Below, one piece after another: positions 11,101 through 21,855 of a stretch of DNA of 64,000 nucleotides (position 1 is its first letter; every line of letters starts with the position of its first letter). The DNA comes from Hymenopellis radicata. Its lineage: Eukaryota; Basidiomycota; Agaricomycetes; Agaricales; Physalacriaceae. A model generated the notes under the pieces. That model worked only from the letters and a program-made list of their open reading frames with translations, was not told where the DNA came from and did not search any database. The stretch lies in NCBI GenBank assembly GCA_015501595.1, contig JADNRX010000282.1, positions 1 through 64,000 of the forward strand, given 5' to 3'. The position numbers were made by a program, and so were the translations under genes.

Positions 11101-12244
11101 TAGAGGGAGGCACGAGTGTCTACCCGGGTGCATCTGCCACCCGGGAGGCAAGTACTCGTACCAGAAAAGCTATACTTGGCACCCGTGACAATACTTGCCA
11201 CCCGCGGGTACTTGACCCGCGGGTGAAGTACTTGCCAAGTACTTGCCCGCGGGTGGTGCAAGTACTTGCCAAGTCCCTCCCTACAGCCTGCACATTTTTC
11301 ATGCCCGCCGACGACCCCCGAGCAATTGCGCGGGGGCCATCGACGTGCATGATGTATAAGGATGCGGCGTGCGGGGTAGGGACATGAGGTGGGGATGGCG
11401 CGAGGGGGTAGGGATGGGGCGCGGACTAAATAAAAATAGAAAAAACGTACTATTCGGGGCTGGATGCGTCCGCGACGCCCTCCAGCCCAAAGGAAAACTC
11501 GAGCACGACGACGCGGGGGCTATCCCAGCCTCTTGAAGCCCGTCCTTATCGTCCTGAAGTGCTGCTCCTCGTCCAGGAGGCTTATGCGTCGTCCTGAGGC
11601 TTGTACGCCGTGTCCTTCTTAAAACGGCGCCATCGTGGAGACGAGTGCCGCTGCGAACCCGCGCTCGCTGTCCAATAGTTGGGCGGCCTCGTCGCGAGGG
11701 CTTACGCCGTCCAGATCCTTGTGGAGGAGTGCTGTCATGAAGACATGCACAAAAGATCGCCCCGGAACACATCCGAGGGCGCAGCGACTGGCGCGAAGCC
11801 AAACCGCACAGCAAAAGCAGAGCAGAACAAAGAAAACAAGTTAGATAAGCCCCAGAAGAAGTTCTGGGGCCGACGAGCACGACGATAATGTCGTGCTGTG
11901 GTGGGAAGAGGAGAGAGATCGTGATCAGAGGTGGCCGATCGTTATCCGGCAATTGCCGGGACGGTCGGCCAGCTCGGCGATCACCGAAATTCGTCGGCAA
12001 CATCATTTCTCAACGATGTTGAGCTCGTTTGGGCTCAAATAAAATTGAATAAATTCCCAAAAAATCATATTTACCTACCTTCAGGTACTAGGCAAGTACT
12101 TGCCTCAGCAAAGCCATACTTGCCATCTGTGTCACCACCCGTGGGAAACAGATACTTGCCATCCGGGTGCCGGGTGCGGCACCACCCGGGTGACGTCAAT
12201 ACTTGCAAGTACCTGCAAGTACTTACCACTCGTGCCTTGCTCTA
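11101..12244 (+). mobile_element. 1-kb non-autonomous hAT-like element (D4) with 8-bp TSD
   Basis: The 8-bp target duplication agtaaagt is at 11093-11100 and 12245-12252. Inverted ends are TAGAGGGAGGCACGAGTG and TAGAGCAAGGCACGAGTG (read inward). Subterminal repeats are caagtact/agtacttg and cccgcggg rather than the cgagt type of D2 and D3. The internal plan is the same: a palindromic core (11312-11338, gacgacccccgagcaattgc onward) between TCATGC and GCATGA near the left end and an AT-rich tract near the right. No transposase is encoded. Confidence 0.88.
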
Positions 12245-12306
12245 AGTAAAGTGTCTCTATTTTGAGACCACGAAGTCACGCTCCCCGTCACCAGCCCACG
12301 ATGATA

Positions 12307-12688
12307 CTGTAGTATTACTACCATAGGTTCGTGTCACAGGTCACGAGCCCTCATGATGTGAACCTAATTGTAGTTGGTCACTAGGTCACAAGGCTCTGTG
12401 AACATGTCTAAAATTGGTCACAAATCTGACTTGATTTAAATTTTGCTTCTGCGGCCCAATTTCAGTAGTTTTTTCTTCCATTTTGCTCTATTTAGGATGA
12501 AAATTGTCTATTTCTGCTGTTTGTATCTACTTTATAGGTAAAATTAAGCAAAAAAAGCAGAAAGTTAAAAATCTCAATGAACATAATTTTTTTTAGGTCA
12601 CACACTTTTGGCTAGCATGAACATGTCATTTAACATGTTCATGAGGTCACAGGTCACACCCTGTGAACCTATGGTCGAAATACTACAG
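12307..12688. mobile_element. MITE with TA target duplication (copy 3)
   Basis: Flanked by TA at 12305-12306 and 12689-12690. Inverted ends are CTGTAGTATTACTACCATAG on the left and CTGTAGTATTTCGACCATAG on the right (read inward), each followed by GTTC. The AT-rich interior has no ORF. It belongs to the same family as the elements at 1177, 1411 and 12759. Confidence 0.8.
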
Positions 12689-12758
12689 TATGTGAAGTGG
12701 CGCCTTTTCGTGCGGCACCATCCATTCATCATGTACTGTAGCTCCTAGTGGGGCATTA

Positions 12759-13002
12759 CTGTAGCGTTTCAACCGTAACTTCACAGCCTGTGACCCGTTA
12801 TGGTCTGAAGTTACAGTGAACAGCTTCACAGACCCTTAAATTGCCTTATTTGGATAGTCCCGCCTATGGCGGGACCTGAAATTTCCTTATTTGGAGGCTC
12901 GTGCCTAGCCAAAGTGGTCCGTGACCCGTTATGGTGTATATATAGCTTCACTTCAAAGACCCCCGTGACCCGTTATGTGAATTTGCGGTTGAAACGCTAC
13001 AG
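12759..13002. mobile_element. MITE with TA target duplication (copy 4)
   Basis: TA flanks lie at 12757-12758 and 13003-13004. The ends read CTGTAGCGTTTCAACCGTAA on the left and CTGTAGCGTTTCAACCGCAA on the right. Internal repeats of gtgacccgttatg are present. A stray single end (tactgtagc, near 12734) lies just upstream and may be the remains of another copy. Confidence 0.8.
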
Positions 13003-13009
13003 TAGAACA

Positions 13010-14115
13010 CATCGACCTGACATCCCACTTGGCATATGATTCCCTGTGGAAGGATAAGTAAAGTTAGTAAACGAACTTGAGAGCACCCCTTTAACATCAT
13101 ATTCACCGTACTTGATTCAACGCCCCCACTCTGTCGACTGCCAGTCGTCTCCATCCACAAACGGTAATCTACAAAGTGTTGCCCAGAGCAATAGTTATCG
13201 AGTCTCCAACAGCCAATACGTACCAATGAGAAGCGCAGTACCATGACATGCTTGAGTGGAACCGAACTTTCCACGTCGTTACTCGGCGACGACGGCACTG
13301 CAATTGAACACTTTCGTACTGCGGCTTTCGTCGTCCAATACTAACGCCACTCCGTGCGCGTGAGCAAGACGCTATTGAGACGAAATAAGCCTGAGAGTGC
13401 AAGGTGGCCTCTTGCGCCCAGCCGAAGTTTCGAGAAGATCCGACATAATATTGGACTGCACCTCAATGAGGTGATTTGATGTGATCACGAGTAAGATGCG
13501 ACTATTGTAAGTAGTCAAGATAGCTGAGCCAAACATGTCGCAAAGTATTCAATCGGATGCACGCAAAATGGACAGCGTCCGATGTTGAGCAGGCATGGTG
13601 TCGCAATTCGTCCTGTCTGAAAAACATAAGAAATAGATTGTAGGCGTCGTGCTAGTTCGGAATTCAACTCACATCGTCTAAAACAACGCGTCCAGTATCG
13701 TCTGGGCGACGAGTCCGACAACTTAGTCTACGATTCACATTGTCATGTTTGAGTTCCTGTAAGTTACGAACTGCACGAAAGAGATAACGCTGGCACCAGG
13801 TGCATGATGAAAGAGTACCGGGACGAAAACTTGCGGCGCCACAATATACTTGAGAGTTCAGTAACCTAGACTGACAGCGAGGACTCAGGGACAGTTCGGC
13901 ATGTACCCAGACGGGGACCATAACCCGTAGGAAAGTGACTGCAGCAAACGCACGGTTGGCTGTGAACGAGCGAGTGGAAGAGACATGAAGGAAAAGAAAT
14001 AAAGCCCACGTGCTGCCAAGCCACCGATCTTGCACCGATCGGCGATCGTTGACTCGAGTCTCGGTCCTCGGAGGCCGAACATATTCAAGTTCAAAAGATA
14101 ACATGCTCGCTGCAT
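13010..14115. other. no supported gene
   Basis: Open frames here are short, overlap on both strands and show no recognisable domain or consistent intron pattern. I see only unique-looking intergenic sequence leading to the tRNA gene. Confidence 0.5.
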
Positions 14116-14118
14116 TGA

Positions 14119-14217
14119 TTCCCTCTAGCCGACTTGAACGACTGACCTCGTCATACATGCACAAGGCGCGAAGGCTAGGGATACTAGTGACGCGCTCTAC
14201 CACTGAGCTAAGAGGGA
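14119..14217 (-). tRNA. tRNA-Thr (AGT) with intron
   Basis: Read on the minus strand: acceptor TCCCTCT pairs with AGAGGGA; the D-arm is GCTCAGTGGTAGAGC; the anticodon stem CGTCA/TGACG encloses CTAGTA and then an intron of about 27 nt placed after position 37; the T-arm is AGTCG TTCAAGT CGGCT; the discriminator base is A. The anticodon is AGT (Thr). All stems pair well, so the gene looks functional. Confidence 0.9.
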
Positions 14218-14484
14218 TTACAGATGTCTTGAGTGTGCTCTCAAGGGTCGGAAGGTTTGGTTGGAGCCTTTCGTTTGCTTGAGCTAGAACCTCCTGGAAG
14301 AATTTCTTTCACCGGTGGACACATACTTATTTTGGAGCAGATAGCAGAAGTTTCACATTAAAAAAACTCCAAGACCCAAGCTTGGTTGGCCAATTGACAG
14401 CGGCGACAAATGTACTAATAGCAAGTTGCACATCCTTCTTAGCTACGATATCTATCAAGATGCTCCGATTATCGAAGGTCCGCG

Positions 14485-17100
14485 TCACACTCTACCACCC
14501 GCCTCACTCCTCCTCCAATCCTCACTCAATCTCCACTTCAACGCGTCGCGTACCGTCATCCTCGCCCCCTCACCCCCGTCTCCTCTAGTCCACACCCTGT
14601 CCGGCACCTTCCCCTTCTCCTCGGCCCCAGGAATCCCATTGAACGAGATAACACCCAATCCCTTACACGTCTCAAAAAACCTTGCCGCGCACTGTCTCTG
14701 CTCCTCATCAATGCCATCATCAACAGGATAATCCATGCGCCGTCGCGCTCGCTTGCTCCATTTATACACGAAAAGAATGAGGATCTCAAGACACGGCAGA
14801 TGTGTAGCAATCAGCGTGGGCTATGGGAAGATTATTATTATCACAAGGAGGGAGACTAAAAAAAAGTAAACGTACCAGCCCCTCGATGTCCACTGACCGT
14901 CCAATCTCCAGAGAACGCAGCCCCGGCCACGCCTCCCCTGCAAACCGTACATTCTCACTCATATTTCCCAGCAGCCCTGTCCCAAAAAATACCGCCTCCG
15001 GCCGCCCCAACCCGCCACCACCCCCCCCGCAAAATATCCTGTGCCTCACCGACACAGTCTTGATCGTGGTCGGCAACCCAGTATCCAAGAACATCGTCGC
15101 AAACTGGACATGCTCCAGCCGCGGAGCGGACACCGACAAATCAAGAGTAGCATCGCGCTGCACCGGACCACGTTTCATATCGAGAGAAATCAGCCGAGGG
15201 AAACAGCGGAGCAGAAGCGCCTGCAGGCCAGGGGATTTGTGGAATATGGTTAGCTCTCGTACATTCGGGCACACAGGGAACCGCCTCCACTCGTCTTCCT
15301 CGATGAGTAATGCGTCTGGCGTGTGGATGTGCAGAGACTGCAGCGTCGATGCCGAAGACGCAATCATACGCCGGTACACGTCGAGGTAGAATGGCTCCTG
15401 CATGAGATACACCGTCAGGTGTCGCAGCGAGTTCCACAGCGGCGGAAATGTGCTAGTATGCTGTACTTCTTCGACAGGATCAAAGAGAAGGGTACTCCAC
15501 TCGGCCGCGATGAGATGCAAAGTCGACACCCGGGGAAATAGACGTGCAAGCTCGTACACCCCGTGGCGGTACTCCTGCCCAGGACTGGGATCCGTCGAGC
15601 TCGGGTGTCTCGTCCCGTAACTGGGATATACCGACAGCTCGCGCACGTCTTGCAGCCAAATGTCGCCCAGAAGATCTTTGAGCCAGGAAGTTTTCTCGGC
15701 TCCCCAAGAGTCTAATGCTGGCACAGCAATATGAAGGCAATGCAGGAACTTGCTCGTACTTGGATTGGACACCAACGATGCGAGAAGCCTACACATGTAG
15801 TTTTGCAATGCCAGATCGAACGCGACTGTTCGGTCTGGTGGAGGCAGGACAACGCTTAAAGGGTCAGCGTAGAGAATGGGACGGCAGACTGTGCACATTT
15901 GTTGGGATACACGGATAATGGAGAGGAGAGCACGGCGCGGGAGGAAGGAGAGGATGTGGATGTGTAATTCAAGAGGCAGCGCTGTAAAAGGAGACGGTTT
16001 GAGATCCTTCACTTCCACTACGTCTACCGTAGGAGGGTCTGGCACCACGGGACTCGGAGGCAGCTCATCCACTTTGAACGCGGAGCAGATGAGCTCCAAC
16101 TCATCCAAGACCATCTTGATAAACTCCTTCTCCCCGAACGCAGGAACTTCAGTGAGACCCAATGCCCAGTCTCTAACGGCAGCCTCGCGCATGATGGCAT
16201 ACCACGATACCATGAAATCAAAGCTTCGCTGAAGGTAGCGTTGTCTCTCAGCGGCGTCATAAACAGAGTCGGGATTGGAGATCCAGAAAGGAAGATGCAG
16301 CCGCTCGTCTGTGATCGTTTTGTCGCCGTCGGCGACAGCGACATGCCAAGCTCGTTGCCGTTGCGTGAAACCCAAAGTCCGCTTCTTCATGCCTTCAAAA
16401 CCAGACATCGCATCAACGAGATTGACAAAGAGGTACCGAGCGATCGTCTGTGAGGCGTAGGCACCAAGCCCAGGTAATCCGTGACCTTGAATGAAAAGCG
16501 CTGAGATGCAGTTAGATACATAGATGAAAGTCCTTACCGCGCGGGCGTAGATCCTGCGATTCCGAGAAACAAACACGTGGATGCTGGGCGAGGTACAGCA
16601 TGGTGGCAGATACTGGTATGGGTTTTCGGGGTAATTGAGCACGAAGATTATGAGAAAGAGGGCGTTGGCACCCCTAATCGGGCTGCCCGACATCGACCAC
16701 ACGCGTAATGTGGAGTAGTTCGCAACGACGCGTCCCCAAAGCATTTTGCTGATGAGGGAAGGAGGAAAGAGCTGTTCGTCATTGACAAGACCGGAGGTGT
16801 GCCAAGCGTCGGGCTTGGGGAGGACGGATGTACGTGCATTGGCGTGTTCAACGATAAGTGATACGAATGCACGAGCAAAGTCGAGAGTCGCTGCCTCTCG
16901 CGTTGCGTCGTCGGATGTCGGCCGCACTTCGAAATCTGGTTTGATGGGCGAGGGGAGTGGTTTTCCCAAATCTGTTACCACTAAAAGATGCTGAGTATAA
17001 GCACCACGATATAAAGCGAAAGAGACTCACGATGTGGTCTCCTGGGTTCAGCCGATGTTGGCTCGGGAGCGAATTGGATATGCTCTACGAGACCTAAGCA
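14485..17100 (-). CDS. F-box protein with leucine-rich C-terminus
   Basis: A long open frame (16981 to 14786) is extended by splicing at both ends. Upstream, an exon (GLVEHIQFAPEPTSAEPRRP) joins through gtgagtctc...atctttag (about 16984-17033). Downstream, intron gtacgtttac...cccatag joins to a last exon that begins PTLIATHLPCLEIL and stops at 14485. The F-box (FTALPLELHIHILSFLPRR) lies mid-protein, about residue 330, followed by leucine-rich-like segments such as LYEL..LFPRVSTLHLI and VRELTIFHKSPGLQALLLR. F-box proteins recruit substrates to SCF ubiquitin ligases; the substrate is unknown. The N-terminal 320 residues before the F-box have no recognised domain. The true start codon is uncertain. 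Confidence 0.75.
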
Positions 17101-17780
17101 AGAGTTCACGGCTTTTCATCTGTCATTAATAATTATCTTCACCAGTCCATGGTATCTTTGATGCTAGATGAGGCGGGCTCATGGTACTTAGTCATGTTCC
17201 AGGAAGGTTGCGCATGCTGAAGATGATTGTCAACAACTGGACCGGTTCCTGGAGTACGGACGGCCGACCAGGCATCCATCAGCAAGATTCGAATCTTATG
17301 GGTGTCATACCTCCAGTGGTATGCGTGCTTTGTGCTTGGCTGGCGACTGCGACACGAGAGCAGATCTTTCATGTAGGCCTCAAATGGCAATGCGTAACTA
17401 TTCGTCCGCAATTACGGCCTTTCTAAAGCGTCAATAGTGGGAAAGAACGCGGTGGAGACACACGCACATTCACTACTCTTCTGAATTCTCTGAGACTCAA
17501 CGCGTCAACACAAAGAATGGTGCCAGTGATGAGCGAGTGCCATAGCTTTGATTAGCTTTGATCGATGCCGCATTTCGGCACGGAACCTCTTTTTCATCCT
17601 CTGCGCTCATCGCCTCGCCTGGACGAAAGGCCTGTACAAGCGGGTTCGTTGCCTACGACATCTCTTGCACTTGGCCAGCTTTGACTCATTGTCCGCTTTT
17701 ATGACTTCCGCAATCGATACCCGCGCTTGCTACGACATTGCTGATTGGTACGTGACCGTGCCAAACTGAGGAAGGCTTCA
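17101..17780. other. no supported gene
   Basis: A minus-strand frame at 17139-17411 (90 codons, including KHAYHWRYDTHKIRILLMD) has plausible composition but no recognised domain or defined exon partners. It could be the end of an unannotated gene or an upstream exon of the F-box gene. The plus-strand frame at 17548-17769 has no support. Confidence 0.35.
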
Positions 17781-17789
17781 AGGAAAGGT

Positions 17790-18122
17790 TAGGGTGGTGC
17801 AGTAAACCCTAGGTTTTGATACACCTCGGGTTTACTGCGGTTATTAACGGTATTGATACGGTATTGAAACTGTTGGGGGTCGGGAGGTAGGTTTCGATAC
17901 AGGCACGTGATCGCTTCACGTGACGGCGGGCTGGCGTTCAGAGAAGCTGAGAGTGGCTGGAGAAGGGCGGGATGAGGGCGGCGCACCGCTGCGCCACATC
18001 ACGTGGTCACAATCACGTGCTGGTATCGAAACCGTTAGAAACGGTTTCAAAACTAAGGCCTCCCGGGGGGTCGGTATCAATACCGTTACTAACACCCCCG
18101 GGAGGTTTACTGCACCACCCTA
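17790..18122. mobile_element. hAT-type MITE with 8-bp TSD (first of pair)
   Basis: The 333-bp element has inverted ends TAGGGTGGTGCAGTAAACC on both sides. It is flanked by the exact direct repeat ggaaaggt at 17782-17789 and 18123-18130. The interior contains further inverted runs (ggttttgatac, ggtattgatac, cacgtgat) and no ORF. The 8-bp duplication and TAGGG-type ends fit hAT MITEs. Confidence 0.92.
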
Positions 18123-18133
18123 GGAAAGGTGGC

Positions 18134-18529
18134 TAGGGTTGCGCAGGATACCTCCCATATCGCGCCGTTTGATATTTAACCGGTTATTAACGGTTAATAA
18201 CCGGGTTAATAACACCCCCGCTGGAGGGGGGGTTAATAACCCTGAGGCACGTGATCAGCGCACGGTGTCGGCGCGAGGCAGGAACAGGTGAAAGGGTAGC
18301 TAAGTAGGACTCACAATAAATGCTATTTATTAGTTAGAAACATGGCAGAACCTTAAATTGACCCTTTCTGCTCCATGGGAGTCAAAAATTTGACCTGGAA
18401 CGAGAAAATGCGCCACACAGCATCACGTGGAGGTTAGTAACCGTTAATAACGGTTAATAACACCCCCAAAATTGGGGTATATCCCGCCCATGTTTTTAAC
18501 CGGGCGGGGGAATATACTGCGCAACCCTA
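18134..18529. mobile_element. hAT-type MITE with 8-bp TSD (second of pair)
   Basis: The 396-bp element has ends TAGGGTTGCGCAG on both sides. It is flanked by aaggtggc at 18126-18133 and 18530-18537. Its left duplication overlaps the right duplication of the preceding MITE by five bases. The interior is rich in ggttaataac repeats and has no ORF. Confidence 0.9.
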
Positions 18530-18584
18530 AAGGTGGCGCAAATTTAATCCCATGATGCGCAAAAAAGTCATCGAATTTTTCTAT

Positions 18585-18668
18585 TTCCCTCTAGCCGACT
18601 TGAACGACTGACCTCATCATACCGCTGCTGAGTACTAGTGATGCGCTCTACCGCTGAGCTAAGAGGGA
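18585..18668 (-). tRNA. tRNA-Thr (AGT) with short intron
   Basis: This has the same mature sequence as the tRNA at 14119-14217 except for small changes: anticodon stem CATCA/TGATG instead of CGTCA/TGACG, and D-loop agcggt instead of agtggt. The intron after position 37 is about 12 nt and unrelated in sequence to the other copy's. Acceptor TCCCTCT/AGAGGGA and the T-arm are intact, and the discriminator is A. Confidence 0.9.
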
Positions 18669-18974
18669 GCCTCCTGGCCGTGAGCACTGAGCATCAATGA
18701 CTCAGAGTCATAGAGTGATATGAACATCGCATCATGCTTACCCTGACTGTACCTAACTCTCGCTGATACTTACTTGTTCACACCGTCGGACGTGAAGCAT
18801 ACGCTATGATTCTCTTATCATCTGCCAGGATCAGCTGAGGACCGAGGTCGAGAGACGAGAGATTAGACGTGGTCGAACCACAAGCTTGACCTGTACCAGC
18901 GCAGACTTGCAAACCCGTCCTTCCAAGCCCGCCCAAAGCGCGTCCCAGCGTCTATAACACCGACGACTCTCACG

Positions 18975-20122
18975 ATGGTCTTTGGCTTTGGCAAAAAGTG
19001 GAATCCAGAGGGACTGGTGCGCTCCATATCATTTACTTGGAGACCTTGCTGACCCAGCCACAGCATGTCTACATCACAGGAGGCAGCCAAGGCCTTGGCC
19101 TGTCCTTTGCGACTATAATGGTAAAAAAAGGCGCCCACGTATCCATTGTCGCGCGGAATCAAGACCGCCTGACTAAAGCCGTCGAGTTGCTCAAGGTACA
19201 TCGTGGTCTAATTGCGCACGCGCTGCTAACCGCCCCCCCAGACGCACCAGAAATCCGCAGACCAAAAGATTCACGCGTATTCATACTCCCTCTTTACGGC
19301 AAAAGAATCGACAGACGCGCTCAACGCCGCGTGTGTTCCATTCGACGGCAAGGCTCCCGATGCAATCATTGCATGCGCCGGGGGCGCGCATCCCAAGTTT
19401 TTCGTCGAGATGACCGAGGAAGACCTTGACCATGGCATGAAAGAGTCGTATTGGGTTCAAGCCTGGACAGCGTGGGCCGCCGCAAAGATGATGGTCCGCC
19501 AGAAGCGCTACCACGACAAATCCAAGATCGTCCTCGTCTCGTCCATGATAGGATTAATGACGTACGTAGGATGGTCGAATTACTCCCCAGGCAAGTTTGC
19601 TCTAAGAGGTACGTACTAATCATGTACCACCTCTACATTGATAACATTATCTAGCTCTCGGGGACGCCCTGCAGTCTGAACTCATGCTGTACACGCCCAA
19701 TATCTCTGTGCACACCTACTTCCCACCCACCATGTTCACGGCCTCTTACGAGGAGGAAAACAGGAGCAAGCCCGCCATCACGAAGGACATCGAAGGCGCC
19801 GACGATGGTCAGACGGCGGACCAGGCAGCACAGGCGATGTGGCGCGGATTGGAGAGGGGCGACGCCCACATTACCGGCGACTTGTTGACTGATATCCTTA
19901 GGGCGGGTACGCGTGGTACCGCACCTAAAAATAACTGGGTTGTGGACGCGTTTTTGGATTGGTTGTCGTTTGTGAGTTTGGCATTCGTCCGTAAGTTTGA
20001 GGCTGAACAATCCTTAGATGCTTGTGCCCGTGTGGCGAGCGTCTGTCGATCGGAAGGTGAAGGCGCACGCGAAGGAGCACGAGCAGTACCTCCAGGATAA
20101 AGGGTTCTTCGAGATGCCTTGA
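18975..20122 (+). CDS. TSC10: 3-ketodihydrosphingosine reductase (copy 1, intact)
   Basis: NADPH-dependent reductase of sphingolipid synthesis (3-ketosphinganine to sphinganine), known to act at the ER. Five exons, all joined by clean GT..AG introns, start with MVFGFGKKWNPEGL. Exon 2 gives TGGSQGLGLS (dinucleotide-binding glycine motif) and VSIVARNQDRL (NADPH-binding region). Exon 3 gives ACAGG, the active-site region VLVSSMIGLM, and NYSPGKFALRG with the Tyr-x-x-x-Lys pair. The product, about 325 residues, has the normal family length and ends KGFFEMP. It is a near-identical partner of the copy at 30349. A decayed copy and a fragment lie at 35250 and 57305. Confidence 0.88.
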
Positions 20123-20199
20123 GTAAGTGTCTGTCAACTGGCCTGCAAACTGCGCTTTACTCACATGGAGCTTAGTATAGAATATCTATGGGTACCAAT

Positions 20200-21115
20200 G
20201 AATATAGTACATTTTTGTGATCTTCGTCTACATCTTCTCGATTTCCAACCTTTGCCTATCTCCGAAATCAAGAACAAGGAGTTTGAGAAGATCTACAGCT
20301 CGACTATCACGACGTTCAACAAGATCCAAACACAGGTCTTCCAACCGTTATACAACTCAGACGAGAACGTTTTCGTTGGCGCTCCGACAGGCGGTGGCAA
20401 AACGATTTGCGCAGAGTTCGCACTTCTTCATCTATGGAAAAACTCTAACTCTCATGCATAGAGCCGTATCAGGAGATGGTCGATATGCGAGTGGAGGAGT
20501 GGCGACAGAAGTTTTCTGGGCTTCAGGGTGGGAAGGAGATCGTCAGCCTTACTGGAGAGACGAGTGCGGATCTTCGATTACTGGAGAAGGCGACCTTATT
20601 GTCTGCACACCGTCGCAGGTAAGCTTCCCTTTGACGACATTTTGTGACATGATGCTAATGATATCTTTAGTGGGACGTTCTATCTCGTCGGTGGCGCCAA
20701 CGCAAGAATGTGCAACATATTGGGCTGATCATCGCAGATGAGGTGCAATTGGTTGCTGGCGAGGTTGGGCCGACTTATGAGGTCGTCGTCTCGCGGACGA
20801 GATATGTGTCTGCGCAGACTGAGATTAAGACGGCGGTGGTGTGTCGTTGGCGAACGCGAAGGATCTTGGTGAATGGATGGGTGCCCCCTCACATACCATT
20901 TTCAATTTCTCTCCAAGGTACGTTATGCCTAGCTTCTTTTAAACTTGTCGTTCATCCCTACTTATAGCGCACGTCCGCTCGCCATGGATGTCCACCTTCA
21001 GTCCTTCACGATACCCCACTTCGCCTCGATCATGATCGCGATGTCCAAGCCCGCTTGTCTTGCCATCGTCGAACACGCCCCTACGAAGCCGGTTATCATA
21101 TTTGTCTCAATGGGT
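20200..21115 (+). pseudogene. BRR2: BRR2/Ski2-like RNA helicase fragment
   Basis: This is a piece of the second helicase cassette of the U5 snRNP helicase Brr2 (or a very close Ski2-like relative). Visible are [38 protein letters not shown] (Walker A, with GGGKT for the usual GSGKT), PYQEMVDMRVEEWRQKFSGL, IVSLTGETSADLRLLEK, IADEVQLVAGEVGPTYEVV, SRTRYVSAQTEIKTA and HLQSFTIPHF. The frame shifts at least twice (near 20455 and 20590), and intron-like GT..AG sequences remain, so it came from genomic DNA rather than from mRNA. It starts and stops abruptly; Brr2 itself exceeds 2000 residues. Confidence 0.85.
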
Positions 21116-21215
21116 CCATAAGTTTGAAACTGACGGATAGCGATGTTTAGATGTTCGTACCTGTGTGGTGACCGTCAGGTGAAGGCGCACGCGAAGGAGC
21201 ATGACAACGTGCTGC
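21116..21215 (+). pseudogene. reductase last-exon fragment
   Basis: Following ggtccataagtttgaaactg, an intron piece also found in the decayed copy at about 35970, the sequence reads ttagatgttcgtacctgtgt and gtgaaggcgcacgcgaagga. That is the start of the last coding exon of the 3-ketodihydrosphingosine reductase. It is fused directly to the BRR2 fragment. Confidence 0.75.
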
Positions 21216-21855
21216 GAAACTCGGCATGGCGTATATAACATACATTCGACGTAGTTCGCACAGGTACCGGCTCCAAACGCGTCTCGTTCGCTTCATCGCC
21301 TAACATTCGATTAGACGTGCCATATGTCGCCGTACCACCACTGGCGTCTCCTCTTCACGGTGCTGGCGTGAGAGAGGACCGTTCCCACCTGTCTGCCGTG
21401 AATGGCAAGTCGCCACATCCTGCTGTACATGTCATTGTGGCCGCGGCATTACAACCGCGTTACACCAAGCCTATCACTATGATGGAGGGTTACAATCTGA
21501 CTCGTATAATCTTCCATCATTACTTAGTGTCATCAAAAGACCACCGGTAGACTTAATCCTCTGACACCTTTCCACGTTTTAGTGATGGCCAAAGCACTGA
21601 ATCATCAAAACTGTGATGATCTCCCAGGTAACGGGGGTCAAGAGCATCCCAGGTCTAAAGTCGGTATGTCGCTCCTCGGACAGTCACCATGGGTAATCGG
21701 GCTTGGGCTCAACATCTCTGCTGTCGGGTACGGTCCTCTGGACAGGATCTTTTTGGAGGACTTGACGACACCCAATTATATCACCTTTCTGTTAGTTCCT
21801 AGGTTCGTGGTTCTTCCTCGAGGGCTCACGAAGTGCTTGGAGAGCACCTCCTCTT
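21216..21855 (+). pseudogene. decayed copy of the protease-locus segment
   Basis: The sequence matches, with deletions, 31834-32230 and then 33030-33170. The second part keeps protease codons SAVGYGPLDRIFLEDLTTPN. It therefore descends from the same duplicated block as the intact aspartic protease, with most exons lost. Confidence 0.7.

Noticed and set aside
13515..14203. Minus-strand frames upstream of the first tRNA
   Set aside because: They overlap one another in different frames and partly cover the tRNA gene; no domain or splice pattern.
14786..16981. Intron in the F-box frame at about 16490-16541 (gtaaggact...ttcaag)
   Set aside because: Its length of 52 nt would throw the downstream frame out, while reading through keeps a long open frame. 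Kept as coding.
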